Origin: Clostridiales bacterium
GTDB lineage: Bacteria; Bacillota; Clostridia; Saccharofermentanales; Saccharofermentanaceae
Reading direction: 5' to 3'
Assembly (NCBI GenBank): GCA_017554745.1
Contig: JAFZHS010000025.1
Span: 1 to 63,831 of the forward strand
Length of the DNA: 63,831 bases
How positions within the stretch are numbered: position 1 is the stretch's first letter; each line of letters opens with the position of its first letter. The translations under genes and the position numbers were made by a program. The notes below the pieces were generated by a model. The model was not told the origin of the DNA. It saw only the letters and a program-made list of their open reading frames with translations, and made no database searches. Of the stretch, positions 1-7,076 are shown piece after piece.

Positions 1-49
1 AACGCTCCTAAGCGGTAGGCCAGCGGTTCGAATCCGCTCACGATCACCA
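1..49 (+). tRNA. tRNA, 3' part only (cut by window start)
   Basis: The T arm is clear: stem AGCGG, loop TTCGAAT, stem CCGCT (22-38), followed by a 7-base acceptor strand, discriminator A and an encoded CCA (47-49). The bases before it contain CTCCTAA (5-11), which would read as an anticodon loop with CCT (Arg). However, the flanking bases do not pair as a clean anticodon stem, so the identity is open. The 5' half lies outside the window. Confidence 0.65.
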
Positions 50-54
50 AGGCT

Positions 55-135
55 AAAGAACACCACTTGCTTGCTTCAGACAGGTCCTCGGCGCTAAAGC
101 GCCTGCGGAACTCGCAAGCTCAAGTGGTGTTCTTT
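55..135 (+). terminator. Long inverted repeat after the tRNA, likely terminator
   Basis: A perfect 15-base inverted repeat (55-69 with 121-135) encloses a small palindrome GGCGCT-AA-AGCGCC (90-103). The right arm runs into TCTTTCTTTT. This fits a tRNA transcription terminator with an extra inner stem. Confidence 0.55.
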
Positions 136-184
136 CTTTTCTGAGAAAGGCTGCAACTGAGTGCTGAAGCGCCTGCGGAACTCG
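91..184. repeat. 24-base direct repeat pair (91-114, 161-184)
   Basis: Two copies 70 bases apart differ at only two positions (GCGCTAAAGCGCC... and GTGCTGAAGCGCC..., both continuing TGCGGAACTCG). The first sits inside the post-tRNA hairpin, the second lies between it and the anti-sigma gene end. No coding content is seen in 136-222. Confidence 0.7.
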
Positions 185-222
185 TATCACAGGTGGTTTT
201 TCTATTTTTCAAAAGTGACTGC

Positions 223-1299
223 TTATTTCAACTCAACCGTAAACCCGCCCCATTCAAGAGGATCAAAAGCATCAGGTACTCTTTCTCCTGTAGAATCCTT
301 CTGAAAACATAATGGTTCAAACGTGTAGCTCTTAGAATACGGGTCGAGGCCTTCCCAATTATCCATGGTGATGATCACGCAGTCATCATTGCAATTGTTC
401 TTGATAATAGCGCTAACCCAAGCCGTTGTGCTGTTTCCCTTACTGTCAGTAATACGGTATTGTACGATATCGTTAACCGACTTTGACGAATCATTCAATC
501 GATAAACTATACTTACGTTTAACAGCGATGGCGCGGCAGTTACGCTTACATCTGCGACTCCGCCTTCAACAGAAAGGTTTTCCTCTTTCAGCTGACGCAT
601 ATCATTTGGTTTATCAAAATCAAAACGCAACTCCTGTTCGGCAAGCGTCTCAATCTCGTTATCCGGCCGGACACAGAAAAAAGCAGGCATTAGTTTGTAT
701 TTATTCAGTTGCAGACGGATTACAAGAGATACATGCCCGGAACTGGTATCGGCATTAGCGAGATCAACCTGACAGATGTAGAAGCCGGTATACCTTCCTG
801 TGCCCTCTTCCCAGCATCCGTCAGCAGACAGCGGGCAATCCGTGCCGTTTACATAAGAGTGGTCCTTCCATACGACCATCATGTTGCCGGCGTCGATCAC
901 TTCCTGTGGGGCATGTGCCGTGAAGTATAAAGTTGCCCCATCATACCAGTATTCTTCAATTGTCCAGAGAGGGCCGTAGTCTTCACCCTCACTTTGTTCG
1001 ATTTGTATCTCACTCTCCGAGGGAGTATCGAGTCTTGCGATTACTTCTTCTTCAGGCATTGATTGAGACAGAAATCCTGCGAGTCCGCCACTTGCTGCCC
1101 ATACTACGCCGCCGCCTATCAGTACAACTGCGACTATAGCCGCTGCCAATACTGTCTGCCACTTGAAAAATCTTCTGTGGATATTGCCGTTTGTGCTCAT
1201 TCTGCTTTCCTCCTGAATCTTGGCAAAAGCGTTCTGAGCCTTTTCCTGAACTATATCAGGCACGTTTATTTCTTTTACTGCATGATCAAAATCCTTCAT
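223..1299 (-). CDS. Membrane-anchored anti-sigma-like protein (DUF4179-type)
   Basis: 358 residues. The start at 1299 is chosen because an AAGGAG site lies 7 bases upstream; an in-frame ATG further up would overlap the sigma gene. There is a short cytoplasmic N-terminus of about 50 residues, one membrane segment (about residues 50-72, AAAIVAVVLIGGGVVWA), then a large extracytoplasmic region. This layout and the position directly after an ECF sigma gene (4 bases between stop and start) fit proteins that hold an ECF sigma factor at the membrane and release it on an envelope signal. Assignment to DUF4179 is from the overall pattern, not a search. No catalytic motif was seen. Confidence 0.7.
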   Translation of the reverse strand: MKDFDHAVKEINVPDIVQEKAQNAFAKIQEESRMSTNGNIHRRFFKWQTVLAAAIVAVVLIGGGVVWAASGGLAGFLSQSMPEEEVIARLDTPSESEIQIEQSEGEDYGPLWTIEEYWYDGATLYFTAHAPQEVIDAGNMMVVWKDHSYVNGTDCPLSADGCWEEGTGRYTGFYICQVDLANADTSSGHVSLVIRLQLNKYKLMPAFFCVRPDNEIETLAEQELRFDFDKPNDMRQLKEENLSVEGGVADVSVTAAPSLLNVSIVYRLNDSSKSVNDIVQYRITDSKGNSTTAWVSAIIKNNCNDDCVIITMDNWEGLDPYSKSYTFEPLCFQKDSTGERVPDAFDPLEWGGFTVELK

Positions 1300-1303
1300 A
1301 TGA

Positions 1304-1819
1304 TTACTCCTTGCCATTGTCAAAATACCTGCCCAACTGTGCTCTGCCTCTCGACAGTCTCGTCTGAATGGTGCTTACCGGGACATCGAGTATAGATGCA
1401 ATTTCTTTGGTGCTATACCCGTCACCATAAAACATCATGATCGGCACCCTGTACTTTTCATCCAGCTGATCTAAGGCTTCCTTTATTTCCAAATTGCTTT
1501 CATCCTCATGAAAGGCAAGTTCCTCATGCTCACTGATATCTACAGTTTCTATTCTCTTATTACTGATATCGTGACACTTGTTGATCAGGATCCTTGTCAT
1601 CCATGTCTTAAAAAGCTTGTTGTCCCGAAGGGAACTTAGCCGCTCCCAACAAGTAAGGATAGTTTCCTGTATCGCATCTGCAGCATCCGCATCATTCATC
1701 AGTATTGCGATTGCTGTTCGATACATATCCTTCATATAAAGGTTCATTAGTTCAGTAAAGGCTTCAGGATCCCGCCCTTTTGCCTTTTGTATCAATTTGA
1801 AGTTTTCTGTTGCACCCAT
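1304..1819 (-). CDS. RNA polymerase ECF sigma factor
   Basis: 171 residues, typical for sigma-70 family ECF factors. Region 2 spans about residues 17-80 (AFTELMNLYMKDMYRTA, then DAADAIQETILTCWERL, then FKTWMTRILINKC). Region 4 is at about 115-165, with the helix-turn-helix GYSTKEIASILDVPVSTIQTRLSRGR. It is co-transcribed with the downstream anti-sigma-like gene, so the pair is likely autoregulated. A candidate ECF promoter lies upstream (1895-1923). The ligand or stress is not visible. Confidence 0.92.
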   Translation of the reverse strand: MGATENFKLIQKAKGRDPEAFTELMNLYMKDMYRTAIAILMNDADAADAIQETILTCWERLSSLRDNKLFKTWMTRILINKCHDISNKRIETVDISEHEELAFHEDESNLEIKEALDQLDEKYRVPIMMFYGDGYSTKEIASILDVPVSTIQTRLSRGRAQLGRYFDNGKE

Positions 1820-1894
1820 TAAACTTCTACTCCTGTGCGCGCATTGCTGTAAGGCATCGGTCAGAGCGTCCTCCGCTTTTGCCTTACATTACAT

Positions 1895-1923
1895 TAGACG
1901 GAAATTTCACCCCAAAAATCTCA
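1895..1923 (-). promoter_or_regulatory. Candidate ECF-type promoter of the sigma operon
   Basis: On the minus strand, TGAGAT (1918-1923) is separated by 17 bases from CGTCTA (1895-1900). CGTC-type -10 elements are characteristic of ECF sigma promoters in Bacillota; the -35 is only a partial match to TGAAAC. The assignment is inferred from motif and position. Confidence 0.4.
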
Positions 1924-2005
1924 TTTGAAAATATTTTTTCGATTTTTCCATCGATGTAATGAGAATTATACTATTGATTTGATTAAGAATCGGATGACCT
2001 GGTCA

Positions 2006-2014
2006 TGCTATAAT
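2006..2014 (+). promoter_or_regulatory. Extended -10 promoter before lipoprotein gene
   Basis: TGC followed by TATAAT (2009-2014) forms an extended -10 element about 70 bases before the lipoprotein ATG. No good -35 is seen, as is common with extended -10 promoters. Confidence 0.45.
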
Positions 2015-2084
2015 AACTAATGACATAGGCCAAGCCTTCGTCTGGAAACTTTTAATATCTTAGTTAAGCTGTGGGAATGGGAAA

Positions 2085-2798
2085 ATGATTAGAATAAAGA
2101 GAATTACTACACTACTGTTATCTCTAATACTCTTATTGTCATTTTGTTCTTGCAGGCTTCTATTTATTGCTACGGATGAAAAAGACATAAGATATAAACA
2201 CTATGATGAGATTGAAGAATATCTGAACTACACTACTTCTTTGGAAATTGTTGACATTACTGACAGTGAATATGACGAAGAACTCAAATCGGTATATCTG
2301 CATGTTGCATTGCCTTATCACGCAAAAGTCTCATTAAAACAATTGAATGAGTTGAGAATAGAGTTGACCAAGTACCTGCAGCGGGATGGAGAATATCTTG
2401 ATGAGGGATGGCAAGTTGCTGTACATGTTGTTGACGATTCCCGCAATACCGGAAAAGGAACATCGTATGCTAACTTTGCGAATTTTGAAAAGGGGTACCT
2501 CTATAACGGGTGTAAGGAAAGATATGAGACGGCGGATTATTTGAATACATTCAAATTCGCGTTTGCAGAAGAAGACATACCATACATTTCTTTATTAACT
2601 GATGTGGAATACATGTATATCAGCGGGTCTTATTCTGAGACGGATACAGAATGGATCAATAAAACTATTGCCGAAGTACGTGAACTTAAAAACCTGAAGA
2701 AGCTCACTATATTTTCTTATTGGTATGAGGCATTTTCCGAAGCTGGTCTCGGATGTGAGATAATTGGAGTCGAGGATAAAAATAACGGTAATATGTAA
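2085..2798 (+). CDS. Putative lipoprotein of unknown function
   Basis: 237 residues. The N-terminus is a lipoprotein signal: basic start (MIRIKR), hydrophobic core (TTLLLSLILLLS), and a Cys at about residue 21 in LLLSFC. The mature part is acidic and rich in Tyr, with no motif I recognise. It starts a run of three small plus-strand genes (to 3825), two of which encode lipoproteins, so they may form a small exported set. The upstream ribosome site is weak (GGGAATGGGAAA). Confidence 0.65.
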   Translation: MIRIKRITTLLLSLILLLSFCSCRLLFIATDEKDIRYKHYDEIEEYLNYTTSLEIVDITDSEYDEELKSVYLHVALPYHAKVSLKQLNELRIELTKYLQRDGEYLDEGWQVAVHVVDDSRNTGKGTSYANFANFEKGYLYNGCKERYETADYLNTFKFAFAEEDIPYISLLTDVEYMYISGSYSETDTEWINKTIAEVRELKNLKKLTIFSYWYEAFSEAGLGCEIIGVEDKNNGNM

Positions 2799-2844
2799 TG
2801 AGTTATCGCTATTTTATGTACTAAGTCAAATAGAAGGTGAAAGC

Positions 2845-3246
2845 ATGATATTCAAAGAAGGCGACGGCTGGAAATGTTGTTATGATCCTGAGACAGGACT
2901 TTATACGGCGAAGACCGGCTACTGTGGAAATATAGATCTATATGAGATCAACAAGGAGATATTCGATCAGGTGGATGATCCTGGTGTTGAGTGGCCGACC
3001 AGATTGATCTGTCAGGGAAGGCACTTGTTTATGTCAGTGGATGACCGCTGCGGTCCGCCGTATACCGTGGTTTTCGATGATGATTATGAGAAGCTTTGTC
3101 CTTGGACGAAAGTAAGCACAACAGGCAAGGTCTGGAGTGAGGAAATGACGGATGCCGTTGTTGAGATATTTGCTTCAGAAGAGAATAACAGGGAACAGCG
3201 CAGGGCGAAGAAAGCTCAGCGTGAAAAGAAAAACAGGCTTGATTGA
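2845..3246 (+). CDS. Hypothetical protein with basic C-terminus
   Basis: 133 residues. The start at 2845 is chosen for the upstream GAAGGTGAAAG; a longer reading would overlap the preceding gene by 35 bases. The main body is soluble and acidic (KEGDGWKCCYDPETGLYTAKTG). The last 20 residues are highly basic and charged (REQRRAKKAQREKK), a tail often seen in nucleic-acid-binding proteins. The family was not recognised. Confidence 0.6.
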   Translation: MIFKEGDGWKCCYDPETGLYTAKTGYCGNIDLYEINKEIFDQVDDPGVEWPTRLICQGRHLFMSVDDRCGPPYTVVFDDDYEKLCPWTKVSTTGKVWSEEMTDAVVEIFASEENNREQRRAKKAQREKKNRLD

Positions 3247-3285
3247 TTTATTTAAGTAAATAAAGAGTTGCATCGGGGTGGCCGG

Positions 3286-3825
3286 ATGAAAAAGATATTC
3301 TCATTGTTATTGATCGCGGCAGTTGTGCTGGGAATGTGTTCTTGTAAATTTTTCAAATATCAACAAGCACAACGCGAAAGGGAAAAACAAAGTGATATGC
3401 GATTTGTTGGTGGAGCTGAAAATCCCGTCAACACTGAATATGATGTCAGTCAGTATAGGATTCCCGAGGACTATGAGCTAAATCCTTCGAACATAACCAT
3501 CTCTGAGTTAGGACTTAAGACATATGCCGACAGCAAACTGCAGGAAATAACTGACGAGAATGAATTAAGGATCATAGGCAAATATCAGGATTATAATTTC
3601 CTTATAATCAGACGGGATTGTTTTGACGAGTGGAGAAAATATGACTCGTTGGTCGGTGTCTATTACGATTCGACTAAAGGATATGTTACAGCGAGTTATT
3701 CCATAACTGTGGAGTTTTCAAAGTACGCTACATATTCCATTGAAGTGTTCAAGGATCCGTCTGACAGATTCATAATTCTTACTAATTGCGCTGATTACAA
3801 AATTATCACAGAGTTTTTTGAATAG
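3286..3825 (+). CDS. Putative lipoprotein of unknown function
   Basis: 179 residues from the ATG at 3286, preceded by GGGGTGG. The signal MKKIFSLLLIAAVVLGMCSC carries a lipobox-like LGMC with Cys at residue 18. The mature domain has no motif I recognise. It may be functionally linked to the similar-sized lipoprotein at 2085. It faces the minus-strand zinc-ribbon gene, the stops being only 16 bases apart, with no obvious terminator between them. Confidence 0.62.
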   Translation: MKKIFSLLLIAAVVLGMCSCKFFKYQQAQREREKQSDMRFVGGAENPVNTEYDVSQYRIPEDYELNPSNITISELGLKTYADSKLQEITDENELRIIGKYQDYNFLIIRRDCFDEWRKYDSLVGVYYDSTKGYVTASYSITVEFSKYATYSIEVFKDPSDRFIILTNCADYKIITEFFE

Positions 3826-3840
3826 CAGGCGAAAATGTCC

Positions 3841-4908
3841 TCAGCCGAAAAGCCAGGCAAACAGCCATATAAGTAGGACTTCGAGGGCAGCGCCAATAAT
3901 AATGCCAAACGTACCAAGCAATATTATCCTCTTGATCTTTGTTGGCACGTCACAATAGGTTTTGCCCGTCTGGCCGTTGATGGCTACCTGGAAAACCCTT
4001 TTGCCAAATCTGTATTGAGCAAGATATACCGGTGCCATAAGGCATCTGAATTTAACGTTGTAATAGTTAGTGACGATTCCTTTGATACGCAGGTCGCGGT
4101 TGGATTTATTAACATCTTTTTTCAGTTTCTCCGCGATATGCTTTTTCGAGCATTCCCAGCCTTCGTTCAGACCGAGTGTATACCGCACGGCAGGAATACC
4201 TGCGAGATATCCGGCTGAAAAGGGAACGGCTTTTGTAAAATCGTAGTCCGTAACCTTTGAAATGAAAGGATGGCGGATATTGGAGGCGGGGATCAGAATA
4301 TCGTCGAAGTTTTGATACAGTGCTCCGGTGACAAGGTCATACGGGGTAGTATCGGAATCGTAATAGAATCCATAGTAAGTTGAAGCGGTGAAAGCATCAA
4401 AAGTCCAGTAGGGAAGATAGACGCCGATAACGTTTTCAAGCTTGCAATCAAATACTTTTTTCTTAACGAGCCTCTTTTTCTTTACGAAATTGAGAAAATA
4501 AGTCTGGGCCTGCTCTTTGCTGAAGGCGAAGGGAATAACGGAGTTAGGCGCCATGATCTGGCTGGTCTCAGGAGCCGGTGCAACGCTTGTTGAACCGCAG
4601 AAAGGACAGGCACCTGTTACCTGTTCCGCATCGTAAATCGTCTGGCCTCCGCAGTTGGAGCACACGATGATCTTCTTATAATGACCCCAGTCAACACTTG
4701 CGCGCTGCAGAGCCGAGTTGAAATCAAGTTCCTGGGCGACTGCGCCGTCTTGAGGTGTAGTAAGCTTTGTCGACAGACCGCAAAAAGGACATGTTAAAGT
4801 AGCGGTAGCGGGATTGAATCTGACACCGATGGAAGTGCCGCACCCTGGACATTTAACGTCCGTACTCGTAACACTCACATAGCCGATAACACTTCTGTTT
4901 TCAGACAT
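3841..4908 (-). CDS. Double zinc-ribbon membrane protein, paralogue of 58675-59787
   Basis: 355 residues from ATG at 4908 (AGAGG 8 bases upstream; the codon two earlier is TTG). Ribbon 1 is CPGCG...CPFCG at about residues 19-44. Ribbon 2 is CSNCG...CPFCG at about 82-105. A conserved region of about 200 residues follows (VYLPYWTFDAFT, then LGLNEGWECSKKHI), with one C-terminal hydrophobic segment (IILLGTFGIIIGAALEVLL). The fold order matches proteins annotated as TFIIB-type zinc-ribbon proteins, whose function is unknown. It lies just downstream of an XRE regulator with a similar ribbon. Confidence 0.8.
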   Translation of the reverse strand: MSENRSVIGYVSVTSTDVKCPGCGTSIGVRFNPATATLTCPFCGLSTKLTTPQDGAVAQELDFNSALQRASVDWGHYKKIIVCSNCGGQTIYDAEQVTGACPFCGSTSVAPAPETSQIMAPNSVIPFAFSKEQAQTYFLNFVKKKRLVKKKVFDCKLENVIGVYLPYWTFDAFTASTYYGFYYDSDTTPYDLVTGALYQNFDDILIPASNIRHPFISKVTDYDFTKAVPFSAGYLAGIPAVRYTLGLNEGWECSKKHIAEKLKKDVNKSNRDLRIKGIVTNYYNVKFRCLMAPVYLAQYRFGKRVFQVAINGQTGKTYCDVPTKIKRIILLGTFGIIIGAALEVLLIWLFAWLFG

Positions 4909-4950
4909 TTCCAAGCCTCTTTATCAAACTGAAAGATATTCCGTCAAAGC

Positions 4951-5619
4951 TTATTTTTGCTTCTTGCAGCGCTTGATCATCTCGTCAGCGTCTCTGAAGC
5001 CGGGGACTTTCTCCAGCTCCTTCAAAGCGCTCTTGAAAGCTTTATTCTCAAAGAAATGTTTGCCCCTGCAGTAAATACCGAGCTTCTCGGCATTCGCCTG
5101 ACCCTCAGTGCAGATCTTGACGATCTCGGGAGAGATAGCATCGTTGAACTTGGAGCATTCGGAAGAAGCCTGCCTGTAAAGGAGCCTTGCTTCATCAGCC
5201 GCAGCCAGCTCAGTCTTGCTGTTCAAGATCCTGCCGGCCTCGTTAATGGTTGCCATAACACGGGCATACTTGGGATACATCTCGCCGATAGCCCACTTGT
5301 TTCCGCAGTTAGCACACTTGCAGTTGCCGCCTGTGTAGTTATAGACCAGGTTGCCGCCGCAGATCCTGCAGGTAAATGACACCTTATCCGCTGCGGAAGA
5401 CTTGCGGCCGGCATCTGATGTGTCTTCTAACAAAGTGTCCACGGGGACATCGTAAAAATCAGCGATCTTTACGAGCATTTTATAATCCACCGGAAGGCGG
5501 CCTGCCTCCCACTTGTAGACAGCGAGCTCCGGAACACCCAAAGACTCTGCAAGAGCCTCCTGCGTGAGTGAGTGCTTTTCTCTTATTCTCTTTAAGTTCT
5601 CGGCAATGATGATATCCAA
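4951..5619 (-). CDS. XRE-family regulator with zinc ribbon
   Basis: 222 residues, TTG start with AGGAGAT 8 bases upstream. Residues 1-65 are a Cro/CI helix-turn-helix (LKRIREKHSLTQEALAESLGVPELAVYKWEAGR). Residues 83-108 hold a zinc ribbon (CRICGG...CKCANCG), followed by a helical C-terminal half. It shares an operon with the double zinc-ribbon gene (42 bases between). The ribbon suggests metal- or protein-dependent regulation, but no ligand can be named. Confidence 0.85.
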   Translation of the reverse strand: MDIIIAENLKRIREKHSLTQEALAESLGVPELAVYKWEAGRLPVDYKMLVKIADFYDVPVDTLLEDTSDAGRKSSAADKVSFTCRICGGNLVYNYTGGNCKCANCGNKWAIGEMYPKYARVMATINEAGRILNSKTELAAADEARLLYRQASSECSKFNDAISPEIVKICTEGQANAEKLGIYCRGKHFFENKAFKSALKELEKVPGFRDADEMIKRCKKQK

Positions 5620-5713
5620 GTCTTAATCTCCTATCCGCTTTATTCTTAACATATAATAACGGAAACGGGTAAATAATTGAACAGTAAACCGGGTGATTTG
5701 GGCTGCCCCGGCC

Positions 5714-5742
5714 CGAAAACTGATATCGGCGGGTGGTTTTCG
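5714..5742. other. Hairpin between divergent genes
   Basis: CGAAAAC (5714-5720) pairs with GTTTTCG (5736-5742) in the 178-base gap between the divergent genes at 5619 and 5798. There is no U-run, so it may be an operator or transcript structure. Nothing more can be said. Confidence 0.3.
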
Positions 5743-5797
5743 AGTGTTATTATATTGACGGAAAAACACACAGGCCATCCGGGAAGGGACAGATATT

Positions 5798-6523
5798 ATG
5801 AGCAAAAAAGTATGGATCAGCGCTGTGGCAGGCGTAGCCGTGGCGGCAGCAATGCTGGTGATAGTTATACTTGTGGTAAAAGGGCTGCGCGATAAGCCTT
5901 CGTCGAGGACCGAAGCCACGGATGATACAGAGAGCAGCTATTACAGGGAAGAGACTGAAGAGCCTGAAACAACGACCAGGGAGACACAGGGCCGGGACTA
6001 TTATGAGAACGGCGGCTATAAAGGCTGGGACAACTACTACATTATTCAGGACCTGACGACTGAAGATATCATCGCCATGTATGAGCATTATCACGACATT
6101 GCTCACACATATGAACTTACTGAGCTCAAGAATTTCGATAAGGAGCTCGATTATCCCTGCTATTCACAGGTAGATGTCAGCGGCTTAGGCGTTTACATGT
6201 TCTACGACCAGATCCTGCCTGATGAGAAGATCGACTACGTCGAGAGCTTTAATGTAATTGGTACTGAGTCCAACGGCGGTATCGAATTTTCTATGAAGAT
6301 CAAGATCCACGACGCCGACAAGGCCATGGAGATCTATGATTCATTTGTTGAGCGCTACAGTGCCGGCTCGCAGGGATCTGAGTTTTACAACATGCTGAAT
6401 ACCTTTGATAAAGGCGTCCGTATCACAGTCGACGAATCCCATGACTGGCTCGTCTGCTACAAGAAGCTCAGGGATAAATATGACTGCACTTACTGGATTA
6501 TATATGTGTCGGAGGATTATTAA
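5798..6523 (+). CDS. Single-pass membrane protein, unknown function
   Basis: 241 residues, AAGGGA before the ATG. One N-terminal membrane segment (about residues 7-28, AVAGVAVAAAMLVIVILVV) is followed by a Ser/Thr/Glu-rich linker (about 33-70). An extracytoplasmic domain of about 170 residues follows, acidic and aromatic-rich. No catalytic motif was recognised. It ends 7 bases before the acetyltransferase ATG, so the two are likely co-transcribed. Confidence 0.7.
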   Translation: MSKKVWISAVAGVAVAAAMLVIVILVVKGLRDKPSSRTEATDDTESSYYREETEEPETTTRETQGRDYYENGGYKGWDNYYIIQDLTTEDIIAMYEHYHDIAHTYELTELKNFDKELDYPCYSQVDVSGLGVYMFYDQILPDEKIDYVESFNVIGTESNGGIEFSMKIKIHDADKAMEIYDSFVERYSAGSQGSEFYNMLNTFDKGVRITVDESHDWLVCYKKLRDKYDCTYWIIYVSEDY

Positions 6524-6530
6524 GGAGCAT

Positions 6531-6989
6531 ATGAATTTGAATTACAGGCGCGCGGATATTAACGATGTTGATGTTCTGATAAATATCTATAATTCTGCAT
6601 TCTATGATGATTATCTCCGTTACGGACAGTGTCAGGCATATGGCAGGTCCAGAGAAAGCATGGAGCAGTCCCTCAAGGATTATCCCAAGATCCTTGCTTT
6701 TGAACAGGATAAAGCTGTCGGATTGATCTCTTATAAATCAGAAGGACAGGGCAAGTATTATATCGGCTGCTTGGCGGTGATAAAAGAAGAACAAGGTCAG
6801 GGTATTGGAACGTCATTGATGAGATACTTCATGGAAGAGCATCCTGACTGGAGCGAGATCACTTTGGTGACTCCTAAAGACAATGAGCCAAATATCAGAT
6901 TCTATACCCGGCGATTTGGTTTTGAGATCGTTGGAGAAGAGGTTGACGGGAAGGTGACAGTCCTTTGGTTCCGGCTTAGAAAGCCGTGA
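6531..6989 (+). CDS. GNAT-family N-acetyltransferase
   Basis: 152 residues from the ATG at 6531, preceded by AAGGAG. The acetyl-CoA loop appears as EEQGQGIGTSLMRYF (about residues 82-96, Q-x-x-G-x-G/A type). A later NEPNIRFYTRRFGFEIVG matches the final strand-helix of GNAT enzymes. These transfer acetyl from acetyl-CoA to an amine; the substrate is not predictable. It follows a membrane protein gene by 7 bases. Confidence 0.85.
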   Translation: MNLNYRRADINDVDVLINIYNSAFYDDYLRYGQCQAYGRSRESMEQSLKDYPKILAFEQDKAVGLISYKSEGQGKYYIGCLAVIKEEQGQGIGTSLMRYFMEEHPDWSEITLVTPKDNEPNIRFYTRRFGFEIVGEEVDGKVTVLWFRLRKP

Positions 6990-7076
6990 AATATGAGACG
7001 AAGCGTTTAGGTTATTTTAATTCATTACGAAGTGTTGTATGCTTGTATGGAAGTTAAAGATAAAGAGGATCGACAT

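Noticed and set aside
1..49. Firm call of tRNA-Arg(CCT)
   Set aside because: The CTCCTAA loop fits, but the bases around it do not form a proper anticodon stem and the 5' half is missing.
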